Counted from the stretch's first letter, positions 23,991-33,421 are shown. The stretch: 45,606 bases of DNA from Asticcacaulis sp. (GCF_027484505.1 NZ_JAIXSV010000125.1:1-45606), one strand, 5' to 3'. A program made the numbers and translations. The notes: generated by a model from the letters alone, not told the origin.

Positions 23991-26969
23991 ATGAGAAAAG
24001 CGTCGCTCAAGCTGAGCGTAGGAGTCCTGACCTTAGTGGCCGCCGGCGTTGTCAGCGGAGAAGCCGCCGCGCGCCCGGAAACCGATGCCGAAGGTGAACT
24101 GGGTGTAAGGGGGGTTCGCTTTTTCGCCGATGACAGCGATATGGCCGCACCGACGGTCGAGGCTGTCGCGCGCCCGGCACCTGTTGTGACGACGGCCCCT
24201 GTCCCTACCCCGGCTGCACCGCCTGCGGCCGTCAATCAGACGATTGCCGACACCTCCGAAGTCCCGCATGTCACGCGCCCCCGGCGCTCTGCCGCCCCCG
24301 CTGCGGAGGCCGTCGCCCTGCCCGCCCTGGCTCAGGCCGTAACGGATAGCCCGCCGACATCTGCGCCTGCCCCGGCTCTTGCCACTGCGCCCGTAACGAT
24401 GACCGCACGCCTGAGCGATGAACAGGTGTTGAAGGCCGAACGCGACCGCCTGAACGGCAAGGATAGCCCCAACGGCAACAAGCCTGCGGAACCACCGCTG
24501 CCGGACGATGGGCTGGGTGAAGAGGGGGCGTTTATCACTGCGGACGAGGTCACATCTCCGGAAGACAACATCATGCTGGCGCGCGGGAAGGTCGAGATGC
24601 GCTGGGAAGGCCGCCTCATTCGTGCTGACGAGGTCCGCTACGATCAGACGACCGGTAAAACCGTGGCAACCGGCAATGTGCAAACGATCAATCCGGACGG
24701 TTCGGTGCAATATGCCGACCGGCTGGAGGTCGATAACGAGCATTCGTCCGGCACCGGTGATCGTATCGCTTATATCGACGGCGAAAAATCCAAGCTGTTC
24801 GCCAACAAGGTTGAACGTCTGGATGAACAGACCAACCGCCTCAGCGAAGCGATTTTTACCCCCTGCGAACTGTGTGTAAAAAACAATGTCACGCAGGAGC
24901 CGACCTGGCATATTCAGGCCAGTTCGATCACGCAGGACAAGAAACACCGCGTGGTGATCTATCGCAACGCTATCATCAAGGCCAAGGGCGTCCCCGTCCT
25001 CTATCTCCCTGTTCTGTGGCACGCCGACGTGACGGCCAAGCGCAGCTCAGGCTTCCTGATGCCAAAGCCCGGCTTTTCAGGGCGGCGCGGAGCGACGCTG
25101 GAGTTGCCGTACCTGTGGGCGGTCTCGCCCTACACGGACATTATCATCAGCCCGGAATTTTCCAGCAAGCTCAATCCACTGCTGTATCTGGAACTCAACC
25201 GCCGCTTCTACTCCGGTGATTTACACAGCCGCTTTGGCGTCACCAACGAGCGCTTCTTTGATAATGATGGCCGCAAATGGGGCGAAAGCGCTACCCGTGG
25301 CTTCATGCTGCTGGATGGCAAGTTCGATATCAACGAAGACTGGCGCTGGAACTTCACGGCGCAGCGGGTATGGGACAAGACCAGCAACGGCCTGCTGTCG
25401 TGGTCGGCCGACACCAATGGTAACCCGGTCTCGACGCCCATTCCTGCGGGTCTTCCGATCTCGAACTTCTACGAACGCTATAAGGTGGATGAAGGCTTCC
25501 CTTATGCCGGGGATTTTTCGAGCAATTCGCGCCGCCTGATCAGTCAGATCAATCTGGTGCGTCAGACCGATACGGCCTTCTTCAGCGCCTCGCTGATTTC
25601 GTTCCAGAGCCTGGCTATTGGCGGTCAGCACCGGCTGAGTTCCGATCTGGCAACAAGCCCAGTTCTCTATCTGGCAGAGCGCGACCGGTTCCAACCCGTT
25701 GTCGCCCCCATGATCGACGCCTATTGGTCGCCGGACAAGGAAATACTGGGCGGGCGTCTGACCCTGTCGGCCAATGCCGTGTCGATCATTCGCAAGACAA
25801 CGCCTTCAACGGACATTTTCCCCGGGGCCGATGCCATAGTAACCAAAGGCAACACAACGGTTGATTATCGTGGGTCTGTTGATACGGCGCGCGCCAATAT
25901 CGGCCTGTCGTGGCGGCGCGATATGGTCACCCCCGGCGGCCTCAAGTTCGCGCCCTTCCTCGATGCCCGTCACGACGAATACTATCTGCGGGACTATCTC
26001 AATAGCGATCAGATAGCCCTATACGCGAAAGACTACCCCCTTCCATCGTCAGGCGTTGCGGATACTCGCCGCATATCGCGCAGCCTCGGTACGGTCGGCC
26101 TCGACCTCTCCTATCCGCTGCTGCGTAAGTTCGCCGGCTTATCCGTGGTGGTCGAACCCATCGCGCAAATCGCCCTGTCCCCCGATTCGCAGGTTGAGCC
26201 CTTCCTCACCAACGAAGACTCAAATGCGTTCGAAGTCGATGCGACCACCCTGTTCAAGGCCAACCGTTCCCCCGGTTTCGACCTTTACGAGGGTGGCAAG
26301 CGTCTGAATGTGGGCCTGAAGACCCAGCTCAGCTACGATTCAGGCTTCCGTTTCTCGTCGCTGATCGGTCGTGCCTTCCGCAAGACCCCGGAAGAAAACT
26401 TCTATCGCCTCTATAAGATCGGCAATACGACCTACAAATACGACGCCTCCAGTCTGGCCAACACCAGGTCCGACTGGATCGTACAGGCGGATGTCGATAC
26501 GGGCCGGGGCCTGCGCCTTTACACCCGTCAACGCATCGGCGATGATGGCACGATCCGCCGGGGCGAAACCGGGGTGAGCTATTTCAGTGCCAATACGCAG
26601 CTCACCCTGCGCCACCAGTACGACAAGACGGCTCTGCTTGGCCTGAAGAACAACTATAATTTCACCGTCGTCGATGGTGAACTGGTGCCGACCGTGGGCT
26701 ACCACGACCTGCAACTGTTCGGGCAGCACTTCTTTAACTCCCGGTGGGGCGTCTCCGCTCAGGTCAGCCGCGACATGCTGCGTGACCGCTGGCTGCGTTC
26801 CGAAGCCTCGGTCATCTATAAGGATGACTGCGCACGTCTGGAGCTGGTCTATCAACGCGATGAAACGGCCCTGCTCGGCAATAATGGCAAAGCGAATGAG
26901 TCTATTTCGGTTCGGATAAGTCTTGCCACATTGGCGCCATCGGACGATGATTTTGTCAATGTACGCTAA
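23991..26969 (+). CDS. lptD: LPS-assembly outer membrane protein LptD
   Basis: Beta-barrel that inserts LPS into the outer leaflet. It has 992 residues, longer than E. coli LptD (784). A signal peptide (LSVGVLTLVAAGVVSGEAAA) is followed by a ~130-residue Ala/Pro/Thr-rich, probably disordered segment (about 40-170). The OstA-like periplasmic domain starts near FITADEVTSPEDNIMLARGKVEM. The FTPCELC motif holds Cys292 and Cys295, and a third conserved cysteine is Cys947 (DDCARLELVY), consistent with a disulfide-stabilised barrel. The barrel occupies ~360-980. surA follows 71 bases downstream, as in E. coli. Confidence 0.95.
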   Translation: MRKASLKLSVGVLTLVAAGVVSGEAAARPETDAEGELGVRGVRFFADDSDMAAPTVEAVARPAPVVTTAPVPTPAAPPAAVNQTIADTSEVPHVTRPRRSAAPAAEAVALPALAQAVTDSPPTSAPAPALATAPVTMTARLSDEQVLKAERDRLNGKDSPNGNKPAEPPLPDDGLGEEGAFITADEVTSPEDNIMLARGKVEMRWEGRLIRADEVRYDQTTGKTVATGNVQTINPDGSVQYADRLEVDNEHSSGTGDRIAYIDGEKSKLFANKVERLDEQTNRLSEAIFTPCELCVKNNVTQEPTWHIQASSITQDKKHRVVIYRNAIIKAKGVPVLYLPVLWHADVTAKRSSGFLMPKPGFSGRRGATLELPYLWAVSPYTDIIISPEFSSKLNPLLYLELNRRFYSGDLHSRFGVTNERFFDNDGRKWGESATRGFMLLDGKFDINEDWRWNFTAQRVWDKTSNGLLSWSADTNGNPVSTPIPAGLPISNFYERYKVDEGFPYAGDFSSNSRRLISQINLVRQTDTAFFSASLISFQSLAIGGQHRLSSDLATSPVLYLAERDRFQPVVAPMIDAYWSPDKEILGGRLTLSANAVSIIRKTTPSTDIFPGADAIVTKGNTTVDYRGSVDTARANIGLSWRRDMVTPGGLKFAPFLDARHDEYYLRDYLNSDQIALYAKDYPLPSSGVADTRRISRSLGTVGLDLSYPLLRKFAGLSVVVEPIAQIALSPDSQVEPFLTNEDSNAFEVDATTLFKANRSPGFDLYEGGKRLNVGLKTQLSYDSGFRFSSLIGRAFRKTPEENFYRLYKIGNTTYKYDASSLANTRSDWIVQADVDTGRGLRLYTRQRIGDDGTIRRGETGVSYFSANTQLTLRHQYDKTALLGLKNNYNFTVVDGELVPTVGYHDLQLFGQHFFNSRWGVSAQVSRDMLRDRWLRSEASVIYKDDCARLELVYQRDETALLGNNGKANESISVRISLATLAPSDDDFVNVR

Positions 26970-27040
26970 GAGCCGTATGGTTTATAGATTGCCAGACCCG
27001 GCCGCAGCGCCGCTTTGTTGAAAAGATTAAAACGAACGAC

Positions 27041-28312
27041 ATGACCTCCGTTGCCTTCCGCCGTTCCGCGCTGCTGCTTTGCACCTGCCTCACCCTGTCG
27101 GGCCTTCCGGCCGTGGCACAGACGACCGCCCAACCGTCAGCGCAGGCGCGCCCGCTGGGCGAAGGGGTCGTGGCGCTGGTCAATGACAAGTTGATCTCGT
27201 CCTACGATCTCAAGCAGCGTATGCTGTTGCTGATCATCACCTCGGGTGTGCAGGTCACGCAGCAGAACTACGCGGCTTTCCAGCAGCAGGCCCTGCGCGC
27301 TCTGATCGATGAGCATCTGCAACTGGCCGAGGCCGACCATTTCAAGCTGACCGTCTCCGATGAGGAAATCGACGAGGAAATCGCCAATATGGCGCAGCAG
27401 TCGGGCCTGTCGAAGGATCAGCTTCTGGCCGAACTGAAGCGCGCCGGGATCGAAGCGCAGACCCTGCGCGATCAGATCAAGGCCGAAATCGCCTGGGGGC
27501 AACTGGTCAATGGCCGTTTCCGCCCCAAGGCGCGCGTCGGCAAGGATCAGGTCGATTCCTTTATGACCAAGCTGACCGAGGACAGCCAGAAGCCGCAATA
27601 TCTGGTGGCCGAAATCCTGATTGATCCGGAAGTCGCCGGCGGCCAGAAAGAGGCCGAAGCCGGGGCGCAGCAGTTGTTTGAGCAGATCGCGCAAGGCGTC
27701 GCGCCGTTTCAGTCGGTGGCACGGCAATTTTCCAACGCCCCGTCGGCGGCCAATGGCGGCGACGCGGGATGGCTCGTTTCCGGCACCATCGACCCCAAGG
27801 TCGAAACCGTGCTTAAGGGCATGAATCCGGGGCAGATGACGCGTCCCATCGTCACGGACGAAGGCGTCTATATCTACTATCTGCGCGAAAAGAAGGAAGG
27901 CAAGACCGACGCCAAGGTCCGCCTGAAACAGGCCGCTGTGCCGCTGACCGGTGGGGATTCGGCGATGCGGGCTCTGGCCAGCTTCCGCGCCAAGTATCCG
28001 ACCTGTGACGCCCTTAATAACGAAAAAGGCAATGGTCAGGTCAGCGTCGCTGATCTCGGCTTTACAACCCTCAGCGACTTAAAGCCGGAATACGCCTCTG
28101 CCCTGCAACCGCTCAAGGTCGGGCAAAGCACCGAGCCGATGAAAAACGCGATGAATATCAATGTGGTCTATGTCTGTGACAAGACCGCCGCCGGTGATGA
28201 CGTCCCTTCGCGCGAACAGGTCGAACAACGCCTGACGCAGCAAAAGGTCGCCATGCTGGGCCGTCGTTATCTGCGTGACATCCGCGACGGTGCCACCATC
28301 GAAAGCCGGTAA
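27041..28312 (+). CDS. surA: Periplasmic chaperone/peptidyl-prolyl isomerase SurA
   Basis: Escorts outer-membrane proteins through the periplasm; LptD is a known SurA client. The 423 residues comprise a signal peptide (LLLCTCLTLSGLPAVAQ), the SurA N-domain (about 40-170, with GVVALVNDKLISSYDLKQRM and LIDEHLQLAEA) and one clear parvulin domain (about 186-287: QYLVAEILI, QFSNAPSAANGGDAGWL, PIVTDEGVYIYYL). The remainder (~295-423) looks like a degenerate second parvulin plus C-terminal helix. Its position between lptD and pdxA is the conserved enterobacterial order. Confidence 0.93.
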   Translation: MTSVAFRRSALLLCTCLTLSGLPAVAQTTAQPSAQARPLGEGVVALVNDKLISSYDLKQRMLLLIITSGVQVTQQNYAAFQQQALRALIDEHLQLAEADHFKLTVSDEEIDEEIANMAQQSGLSKDQLLAELKRAGIEAQTLRDQIKAEIAWGQLVNGRFRPKARVGKDQVDSFMTKLTEDSQKPQYLVAEILIDPEVAGGQKEAEAGAQQLFEQIAQGVAPFQSVARQFSNAPSAANGGDAGWLVSGTIDPKVETVLKGMNPGQMTRPIVTDEGVYIYYLREKKEGKTDAKVRLKQAAVPLTGGDSAMRALASFRAKYPTCDALNNEKGNGQVSVADLGFTTLSDLKPEYASALQPLKVGQSTEPMKNAMNINVVYVCDKTAAGDDVPSREQVEQRLTQQKVAMLGRRYLRDIRDGATIESR

Positions 28313-28329
28313 GGGCGTTGCGCCCGCCC

Positions 28330-29346
28330 GTGACGGCACCGCTGGTCCTCAGTCTGGGTGATCCCTGCGGCACCGGACCCGAACTGGTGCATAAGGCGTG
28401 GGCGGCCCTAAGGTCAGAGACGAAATACGCTTTCGCGGTTCTGGGCGATGCCGATCTGCTGGCATCTTTGGGGCCGGTTCAGCGTATCAATGACCTGTCC
28501 GAAGCCGTAGCGGCCTTTCCCGATGGCCTGCCGGTTCTTGACCGCCCGCTGAGCGCCCCCGCCCTTCCCGGTCAGCCCGATCCGGTTCACGCGCCGCAAA
28601 TTACCGGCTGGATACGCGAAGGTGTGTGCCTGTGCCTGTCCGGCGCGGCGCGCGGCCTCGTCACCGCCCCTATCGCCAAGTCGGTGCTCTACGCCACCGG
28701 GTTTGCCTTTCCCGGCCATACGGAATATCTCGGTAACCTGACCGCTGACGCCCCCTATTCCGGCACGCGCGGCCCGGTGATGATGCTGACCGCGCCCGAT
28801 GCCGCCAATGACAGCGCCCTGCGTGTCGTACTGGCCACCATCCACATCCCCCTGTCGGAGGTGAAAGCGCACCTGTCGGCGGAGACCGTTCGCACCCTTG
28901 CCCACGTCACCCACGAAGCCCTGATCCGCGACTTTGGCGTGGCCAAACCGCGGCTGGTGCTGGCCGGGCTCAATCCTCATGCGGGTGAAGACGGCACCAT
29001 CGGGCGCGAAGAAGTCGATCTGCTGCGACCGCTGGTGACGGCCCTGCGCAACGAAGGGCTGGACATCTCCGGTCCCCTGCCCGCCGATACGCTTTTCCAC
29101 GCTGAGGCGCGTCGCACCTATGATGCGGCCCTGTGCCTCTATCACGATCAAGGCTTGATTCCGCTCAAGACGCTGGACTTCTGGGGCGGCGTCAATATAA
29201 CCCTCGGCCTGCCCATTGTGCGGACGTCTCCGGATCACGGCACCGGTTTTGCTATTGCCGGCAAAGGCGTGGCCCGCCCCGACAGTCTGATCAACGCCAT
29301 CCGGGCCGCCCACGACATCAGCCTGAACCGAGCCCAAACCCTCTAA
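28330..29346 (+). CDS. pdxA: 4-hydroxythreonine-4-phosphate dehydrogenase
   Basis: NAD-dependent oxidation in the DXP-dependent vitamin B6 pathway. The GTG at 28330 gives 338 residues starting MTAPLVLSLGDPCGTGPEL, which fits the family. A TTG at 28318 with AAGG just upstream is the alternative and would add four residues. Metal-binding histidines are in FPGHTEYL, LNPHAGEDG and the YHDQGLIPLKTL segment. The first loop reads GDPCGTGPE where most members have GDPAGIGPE. rsmA begins directly after its stop codon. Confidence 0.93.
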   Translation: MTAPLVLSLGDPCGTGPELVHKAWAALRSETKYAFAVLGDADLLASLGPVQRINDLSEAVAAFPDGLPVLDRPLSAPALPGQPDPVHAPQITGWIREGVCLCLSGAARGLVTAPIAKSVLYATGFAFPGHTEYLGNLTADAPYSGTRGPVMMLTAPDAANDSALRVVLATIHIPLSEVKAHLSAETVRTLAHVTHEALIRDFGVAKPRLVLAGLNPHAGEDGTIGREEVDLLRPLVTALRNEGLDISGPLPADTLFHAEARRTYDAALCLYHDQGLIPLKTLDFWGGVNITLGLPIVRTSPDHGTGFAIAGKGVARPDSLINAIRAAHDISLNRAQTL

Positions 29347-30180
29347 ATGACCCTGCCCTCCCTCCGCGAAAGCCTCGAAGCCCACGGCCTGATGGCCAAA
29401 AAGAGCTTCGGTCAGCACTTCCTGCTCGACCTCAATGTGACGCGCAAGATCGTGCGTCTGGGGCAGGAAGGGGGCAACAGCTTTGACGGTGAGGTGGTGA
29501 TCGAGGTCGGCCCCGGCCCTGGCGGCCTGACGCGCGCGGCGCTGGAAAGCGAAGCCGCCTATGTGCTGGCGGTCGAAAAGGACGCGCGGTTCATCGACTT
29601 GCTGACGGAGTTGGATACGGCCTACCCCGGCCGTTTCGGCGTGGTCGAAGCCGATGCGCTGAAGGTCAATGAGCCCGCTCTGCTGACAGAGCGCGGCCTG
29701 CCGCCGCACGCACATCTGGTGTCCAACCTGCCCTATAATGTCGGCACACCCCTGCTGATCAAGTGGCTGACCGGGCCGTGGCAGCCCAAATCCCTGACCC
29801 TGATGTTTCAGCTTGAGGTCGCCCTGCGCGTTGTGGCCCCGGTCGGCGACGATGATTATGGCCGTCTGGGGGTCATCTCTCAGGTCCTGTGCGACTGTGA
29901 AAAGCTGATGGACCTGCCGGCACGCGCCTTTACGCCGCCGCCCAAGGTCGATAGCGCCGTGGTGCGCCTGATCCCCAAGCCCGAGCGCCCCGATGCGCGC
30001 GTCATTCGCAATCTGGAAACCCTCACTGCGGCTGCCTTTGGTCAGCGCCGCAAGATGTTGCGGGCCTCGTTAAAGGCGCTGGGCGGAGAGACCTTGCTGG
30101 CCAAGGTTGGGATTGACCCGACCCTGCGCGCTGAAAAAATCAGTCCGGCGGACTTTTTGCGGTTGGCCGAAGCGCTTTAA
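29347..30180 (+). CDS. rsmA: 16S rRNA dimethyladenosine transferase
   Basis: KsgA-type enzyme that dimethylates two adjacent adenines near the 3' end of 16S rRNA. It has 277 residues. Visible are the start FGQHFLLDLNVTRKIV, SAM motif I EVGPGPGGLTRAALE, the catalytic NLPYNVGTPLL motif and the C-terminal FGQRRKMLRASLK. The ATG follows the pdxA TAA with no spacing, so translation is coupled. It is the last gene of the lptD-surA-pdxA-rsmA series. Confidence 0.96.
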   Translation: MTLPSLRESLEAHGLMAKKSFGQHFLLDLNVTRKIVRLGQEGGNSFDGEVVIEVGPGPGGLTRAALESEAAYVLAVEKDARFIDLLTELDTAYPGRFGVVEADALKVNEPALLTERGLPPHAHLVSNLPYNVGTPLLIKWLTGPWQPKSLTLMFQLEVALRVVAPVGDDDYGRLGVISQVLCDCEKLMDLPARAFTPPPKVDSAVVRLIPKPERPDARVIRNLETLTAAAFGQRRKMLRASLKALGGETLLAKVGIDPTLRAEKISPADFLRLAEAL

Positions 30181-30184
30181 GGTC

Positions 30185-30277
30185 TTGGGGCCAGTTGGCC
30201 CCAAACCCCATAAAGGCCCGCACCCACTCCGACAGTGCCTTTTGCTCCCAGTTACGGGTGAAGGGCCCGTGGCCCTT
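30185..30277. terminator. Two GC-rich hairpins between convergent rsmA and an outer-membrane protein gene
   Basis: ttggggcca (30185-30193) pairs with tggccccaa (30196-30204), and gaagggcc (30259-30266) pairs with ggcccttc (30270-30277). Neither is followed by a strong T-run, so these are weak or Rho-assisted terminators, or simply palindromic spacers. Confidence 0.5.
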
Positions 30278-30283
30278 CGGCCT

Positions 30284-31069
30284 TCAAAACCGTTTCCACA
30301 GGCCGACCGTGAGGGCGCTGGATTTCGGCACATTCTCGCCGCTGACCGTCTGACGCAGGCCAAACTGCACGCCCAGGGTCTGTTTGGCATCGAAAAAGCG
30401 CACGGCGCTGGTTTCCACGTGCGTCCATTTGGCTTCAAAACCGTTCAGGCGATCCGTCTTGCCCGCAAACACCTGAGCCATAACGATCCATTTGGGCGAA
30501 GGCCGCGCCCCGACGGTCAGATCCACCCGCCATTGATCGGCGTTTGACCCGCTGCGCGCGCGGCGAGCGACCTGCGCATCGACAAACATCGGCACCTTGC
30601 GCGCCTCGAAACTATGGCCGCCATAGAGGCGCACTTCGATATCCGGGTCCTCATCGCCGGGCACCGAGAACTCATCGCGCCGCCCTTTGCCGAAGCCATC
30701 CAGCGATACACTGGCGCTCAGCGCACTGTTATCCGAGCGATAGAGCGGGGTTTTCAGCCCGATTTCGATGGAACCCAAACCTGAGAAACTGTCCACAGAG
30801 GTTTGAATATCCTGAATATTCGCCTTGGCAAACACGCTCAGCAGGTCGTGCACGCCGCGTTCGGCAAAGACCGTCACACGCTTCTCTTCCCAGTGCGGCA
30901 GATCGATCGCCGCCGTGCCGGAGGCGTCGAAGCCCTTGCTGGTGCTGACCACCTCCGCCTTGACGATGACTTCGCTCGCGCCGGTGTCCGGCCCCCAAGC
31001 TGAGGCGCAGACGGACGCCGGCCACAGGGCCAGCATCAATGCCAAAATCCACCGCCCCCACCTGCTCAA
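30284..31069 (-). CDS. Probable outer-membrane beta-barrel protein, unknown function
   Basis: The chosen start is TTG at 31069, because AGGGGG lies six bases upstream and the protein then begins MSRWGRWILALMLALWPASVCA, a signal peptide. It is 261 residues. The mature part alternates hydrophobic and polar residues in short strands separated by turns (TPLYRSDNSALSASVSLDGFG, WRVDLTVGARPSPKWIVMAQVFAG, TLGVQFGLRQTVSGE) and ends GLWKRF, a C-terminal aromatic typical of outer-membrane barrels. I do not recognise a named family. It starts 11 bases after the stop of the aldolase gene, so the two form an operon. Confidence 0.7.
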   Translation of the reverse strand: MSRWGRWILALMLALWPASVCASAWGPDTGASEVIVKAEVVSTSKGFDASGTAAIDLPHWEEKRVTVFAERGVHDLLSVFAKANIQDIQTSVDSFSGLGSIEIGLKTPLYRSDNSALSASVSLDGFGKGRRDEFSVPGDEDPDIEVRLYGGHSFEARKVPMFVDAQVARRARSGSNADQWRVDLTVGARPSPKWIVMAQVFAGKTDRLNGFEAKWTHVETSAVRFFDAKQTLGVQFGLRQTVSGENVPKSSALTVGLWKRF

Positions 31070-31080
31070 AACCGTCCCCC

Positions 31081-31884
31081 TCAGCAATCCCAACCGGGAT
31101 AATGACGCTCCAGCCGCCGCATCAGCCCCGGCCACAACAGACCGGAGACAAAACCCACCCCGGCCCCTAACGGTGCCACCTTGTCCTGAACGTCCTGTGG
31201 CGCTTCCAGCACCCCGTGGCGTCCGGCCGACAGGGCGGCAATCTGCTGCCGACAGGCCTGCTCCAGAAAATAGATCAGGGTAAAGGCCTCGGCCGCTGAG
31301 GCACCATAGGCCAGCGCCCCGTGATTACGCAACAGCATGATCTTCTTTGGCCCCAGATCGGCGACGATACGCTGCCTTTCATCGTGATCGAGCGCCACCC
31401 CCTCATAGGCGTGATAGGCCAGGTGCGGCCCCAGCAACAGGGCGTTTTGCGTCAGGGGCAGCAGGCCCTCCTTTTGCGCCGATACGCCGGTCATGGCGTC
31501 CGTATGCAGGTGGATGACCACATGCGCATCCGGGCACGCCGCGTGCAGGGCGCTATGGATGGTGAACCCCGCCGGATTGACAAAGGCATCCGTCGCGCCC
31601 ACGATCTGCCCGTCCAGATCGACCTTGACCAGAGCCGAAGCCGTCATTTCCTCAAAAAAGGTGCCGTAGGGATTGATGAGAAAATGATCGACCGATGACA
31701 CCACCGGCCCATCCGTCCCGACCACAAGCGAGTCCTTTGCCGGAACGCGGGCCGAAATATGGGTAAAGATGGTGTCGTCCCAACCAAATATGGCCACCAG
31801 ACGATAAAGCGCCGCCAGATCTTTACGGATGGCCCATTCGGCGGAGCTAATCAGCGGATGAACCGAGGCGGTTTCAGTGGTCAT
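31081..31884 (-). CDS. Class II aldolase/adducin family protein
   Basis: A 267-residue zinc enzyme of the fuculose/ribulose-phosphate aldolase-epimerase fold. Visible are FGWDDTIFTHISARVP, the metal histidines His125 and His127 in HLHTDA, and His188 in LLRNHGALAYG. Members without a distinct kinase neighbour cannot be assigned a substrate. The pairing with an outer-membrane-like protein gives no clear pathway. The start ATG 31884 is well placed. Confidence 0.88.
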   Translation of the reverse strand: MTTETASVHPLISSAEWAIRKDLAALYRLVAIFGWDDTIFTHISARVPAKDSLVVGTDGPVVSSVDHFLINPYGTFFEEMTASALVKVDLDGQIVGATDAFVNPAGFTIHSALHAACPDAHVVIHLHTDAMTGVSAQKEGLLPLTQNALLLGPHLAYHAYEGVALDHDERQRIVADLGPKKIMLLRNHGALAYGASAAEAFTLIYFLEQACRQQIAALSAGRHGVLEAPQDVQDKVAPLGAGVGFVSGLLWPGLMRRLERHYPGWDC

Positions 31885-31978
31885 GAGGTCGTCTCCCTGT
31901 ATCGTTTTGCCGATGACAGGGGATTGACGTACCGTAAGTCAAGCGGATTGCATGGCTTGCCGGGTTATCTACGCAATA

Positions 31979-32461
31979 TCAGACCCTTGTAACGATCAGC
32001 TTACCTTCGCTGACGCCGAGAATGCGCACCTTTTCGGTCAAACCGATGGGGGCATCCTCCCGTTCACTCTGAGCTGGCCATTCGACGCCATCGAAGATGA
32101 CACGACCATTGACGCGCTGACCTTCGAGGTCATCGAAGGCGTGAATCACCGTCGCCTCCTGCCCGATCAGGCGGTGATGCGGGTCGTTGATGTCGGCCCC
32201 TTCCGCGGCGGGTGGTTTCAGAAACCGCCGCGACAGAAGCGTCATGATCAGGGTCAGGACGCAGAAAATAACGATCTGCACCAGAAGGTTGGCCGGTGCC
32301 CCGGTCAGTGTGATCACGGCGACGATCACAGCCGCTGCGGCGGGCCACAAAAGCCACTGCGTACCGATGACGATTTCGAGCGCCAGCAGCGACCCGCCAA
32401 TAATCAGCCATGCCCAGAAAAGCTGCCGCCCCTGCGACTCCGCCAGCAAAAACTCCAGCAT
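31979..32461 (-). CDS. NfeD family membrane protein
   Basis: A short NfeD of 160 residues: three probable membrane helices (FWAWLIIGGSLLALEIVIG, QWLLWPAAAAVIVAVITL, LLVQIVIFCVLTLIMTLL) followed by a soluble OB-fold domain (LIGQEATVIHAFDDLEGQRVNG to the C-terminus). NfeD proteins are membrane partners of SPFH/stomatin proteins, and the SPFH gene lies directly upstream, 11 bases away. GGAGGGGAG precedes the ATG. No protease domain is present. Confidence 0.9.
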   Translation of the reverse strand: MLEFLLAESQGRQLFWAWLIIGGSLLALEIVIGTQWLLWPAAAAVIVAVITLTGAPANLLVQIVIFCVLTLIMTLLSRRFLKPPAAEGADINDPHHRLIGQEATVIHAFDDLEGQRVNGRVIFDGVEWPAQSEREDAPIGLTEKVRILGVSEGKLIVTRV

Positions 32462-32472
32462 ACTCCCCTCCG

Positions 32473-33402
32473 TTACTTGCTCCGCGTGGCCGGAGCCTGA
32501 TCCGTGACGGTCTTCAGCAGTTCGGCCACACCCGCGACGGACCCCGACAGCGAGGCCAGATCGGCCGGCAGGATCAGGGTCTTGGTATTGGGCGAATTGG
32601 CGAAGCCGGCAAAGGCCTCTACGTATTTTTGCGCCACGAAGTAGTTGATGGCCTTGGTATCGCCCGACGCGATGGCGTCCGACACCATCTGGGTCGCCTT
32701 GGCTTCGGCCTCGGCGGCGCGTTCGCGCGCTTCGGCGTCGCGGAAGGCGGCTTCCTTGCGCCCTTCGGCCTCAAGCACGGCGGCCTGCTTGGCCCCTTCG
32801 GCGCGGGCAATGGCGGCCTGACGCTCACCATCGGCTTCGATGATCAGGGCGCGGCGTTCGCGCTCGGCCTTCATCTGACGCGCCATGGCGTCAGTAATAT
32901 CGTGCGGCGGACGCAGGTCCTTGATCTCGATGCGCGTCACCTTGATGCCCCAGGGCGATGTCGCATGATCAATGACGGTCAGCAGGCGTGTATTGATCGA
33001 ATCGCGCTGCGACAGCACTTCGTCCAGCTCCATCGAACCGACCACTGTGCGCAGGTTGGTCATGGCCAGCTGCGTGATGGCATTGTTGAGGTTATCGACG
33101 CGATAGGCGGCGGCGGCGGCGTCCATCACCTGCGTGAAGACGATCCCGTCCACCTTGACGATGGCATTGTCCTTGGTGATCACGTCCTGCTGCGGCACGT
33201 CAAACACCTGCTCCATCATATTGACCTTCTTGCCAACCACTTCGATGAACGGCGTCAGGAAGGAGATGCCAGGCTTGAGCGTGCGGGTATAGCGGCCAAA
33301 GCGTTCAACCGTAAATTCGCGGCCCTGCGGTACGATCTTGATGACCGAAAACAGGATGAAAAAAGTCACGACGATCAGAACGCCGGCAAAGATACTGAAC
33401 AT
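32473..33402 (-). CDS. SPFH/Band 7 (stomatin-like) membrane protein, QmcA type
   Basis: A 309-residue protein with one N-terminal membrane helix (FSIFAGVLIVVTFFILFSVI) and the SPFH domain (PQGREFTVERFGRYTRTLKPG, MEQVFDVPQQDVITKDNAIVKVDG, LRTVVGSMELDEVLSQRDSIN). A long Ala/Glu/Arg-rich coiled coil follows (AEGAKQAAVLEAEGRKEA). Such proteins oligomerise into membrane microdomain cages; with NfeD they form a known pair implicated in membrane quality control. Specific clients cannot be read from the sequence. Confidence 0.92.
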   Translation of the reverse strand: MFSIFAGVLIVVTFFILFSVIKIVPQGREFTVERFGRYTRTLKPGISFLTPFIEVVGKKVNMMEQVFDVPQQDVITKDNAIVKVDGIVFTQVMDAAAAAYRVDNLNNAITQLAMTNLRTVVGSMELDEVLSQRDSINTRLLTVIDHATSPWGIKVTRIEIKDLRPPHDITDAMARQMKAERERRALIIEADGERQAAIARAEGAKQAAVLEAEGRKEAAFRDAEARERAAEAEAKATQMVSDAIASGDTKAINYFVAQKYVEAFAGFANSPNTKTLILPADLASLSGSVAGVAELLKTVTDQAPATRSK

Positions 33403-33421
33403 GGAGACGCCCCTCAGTGGT

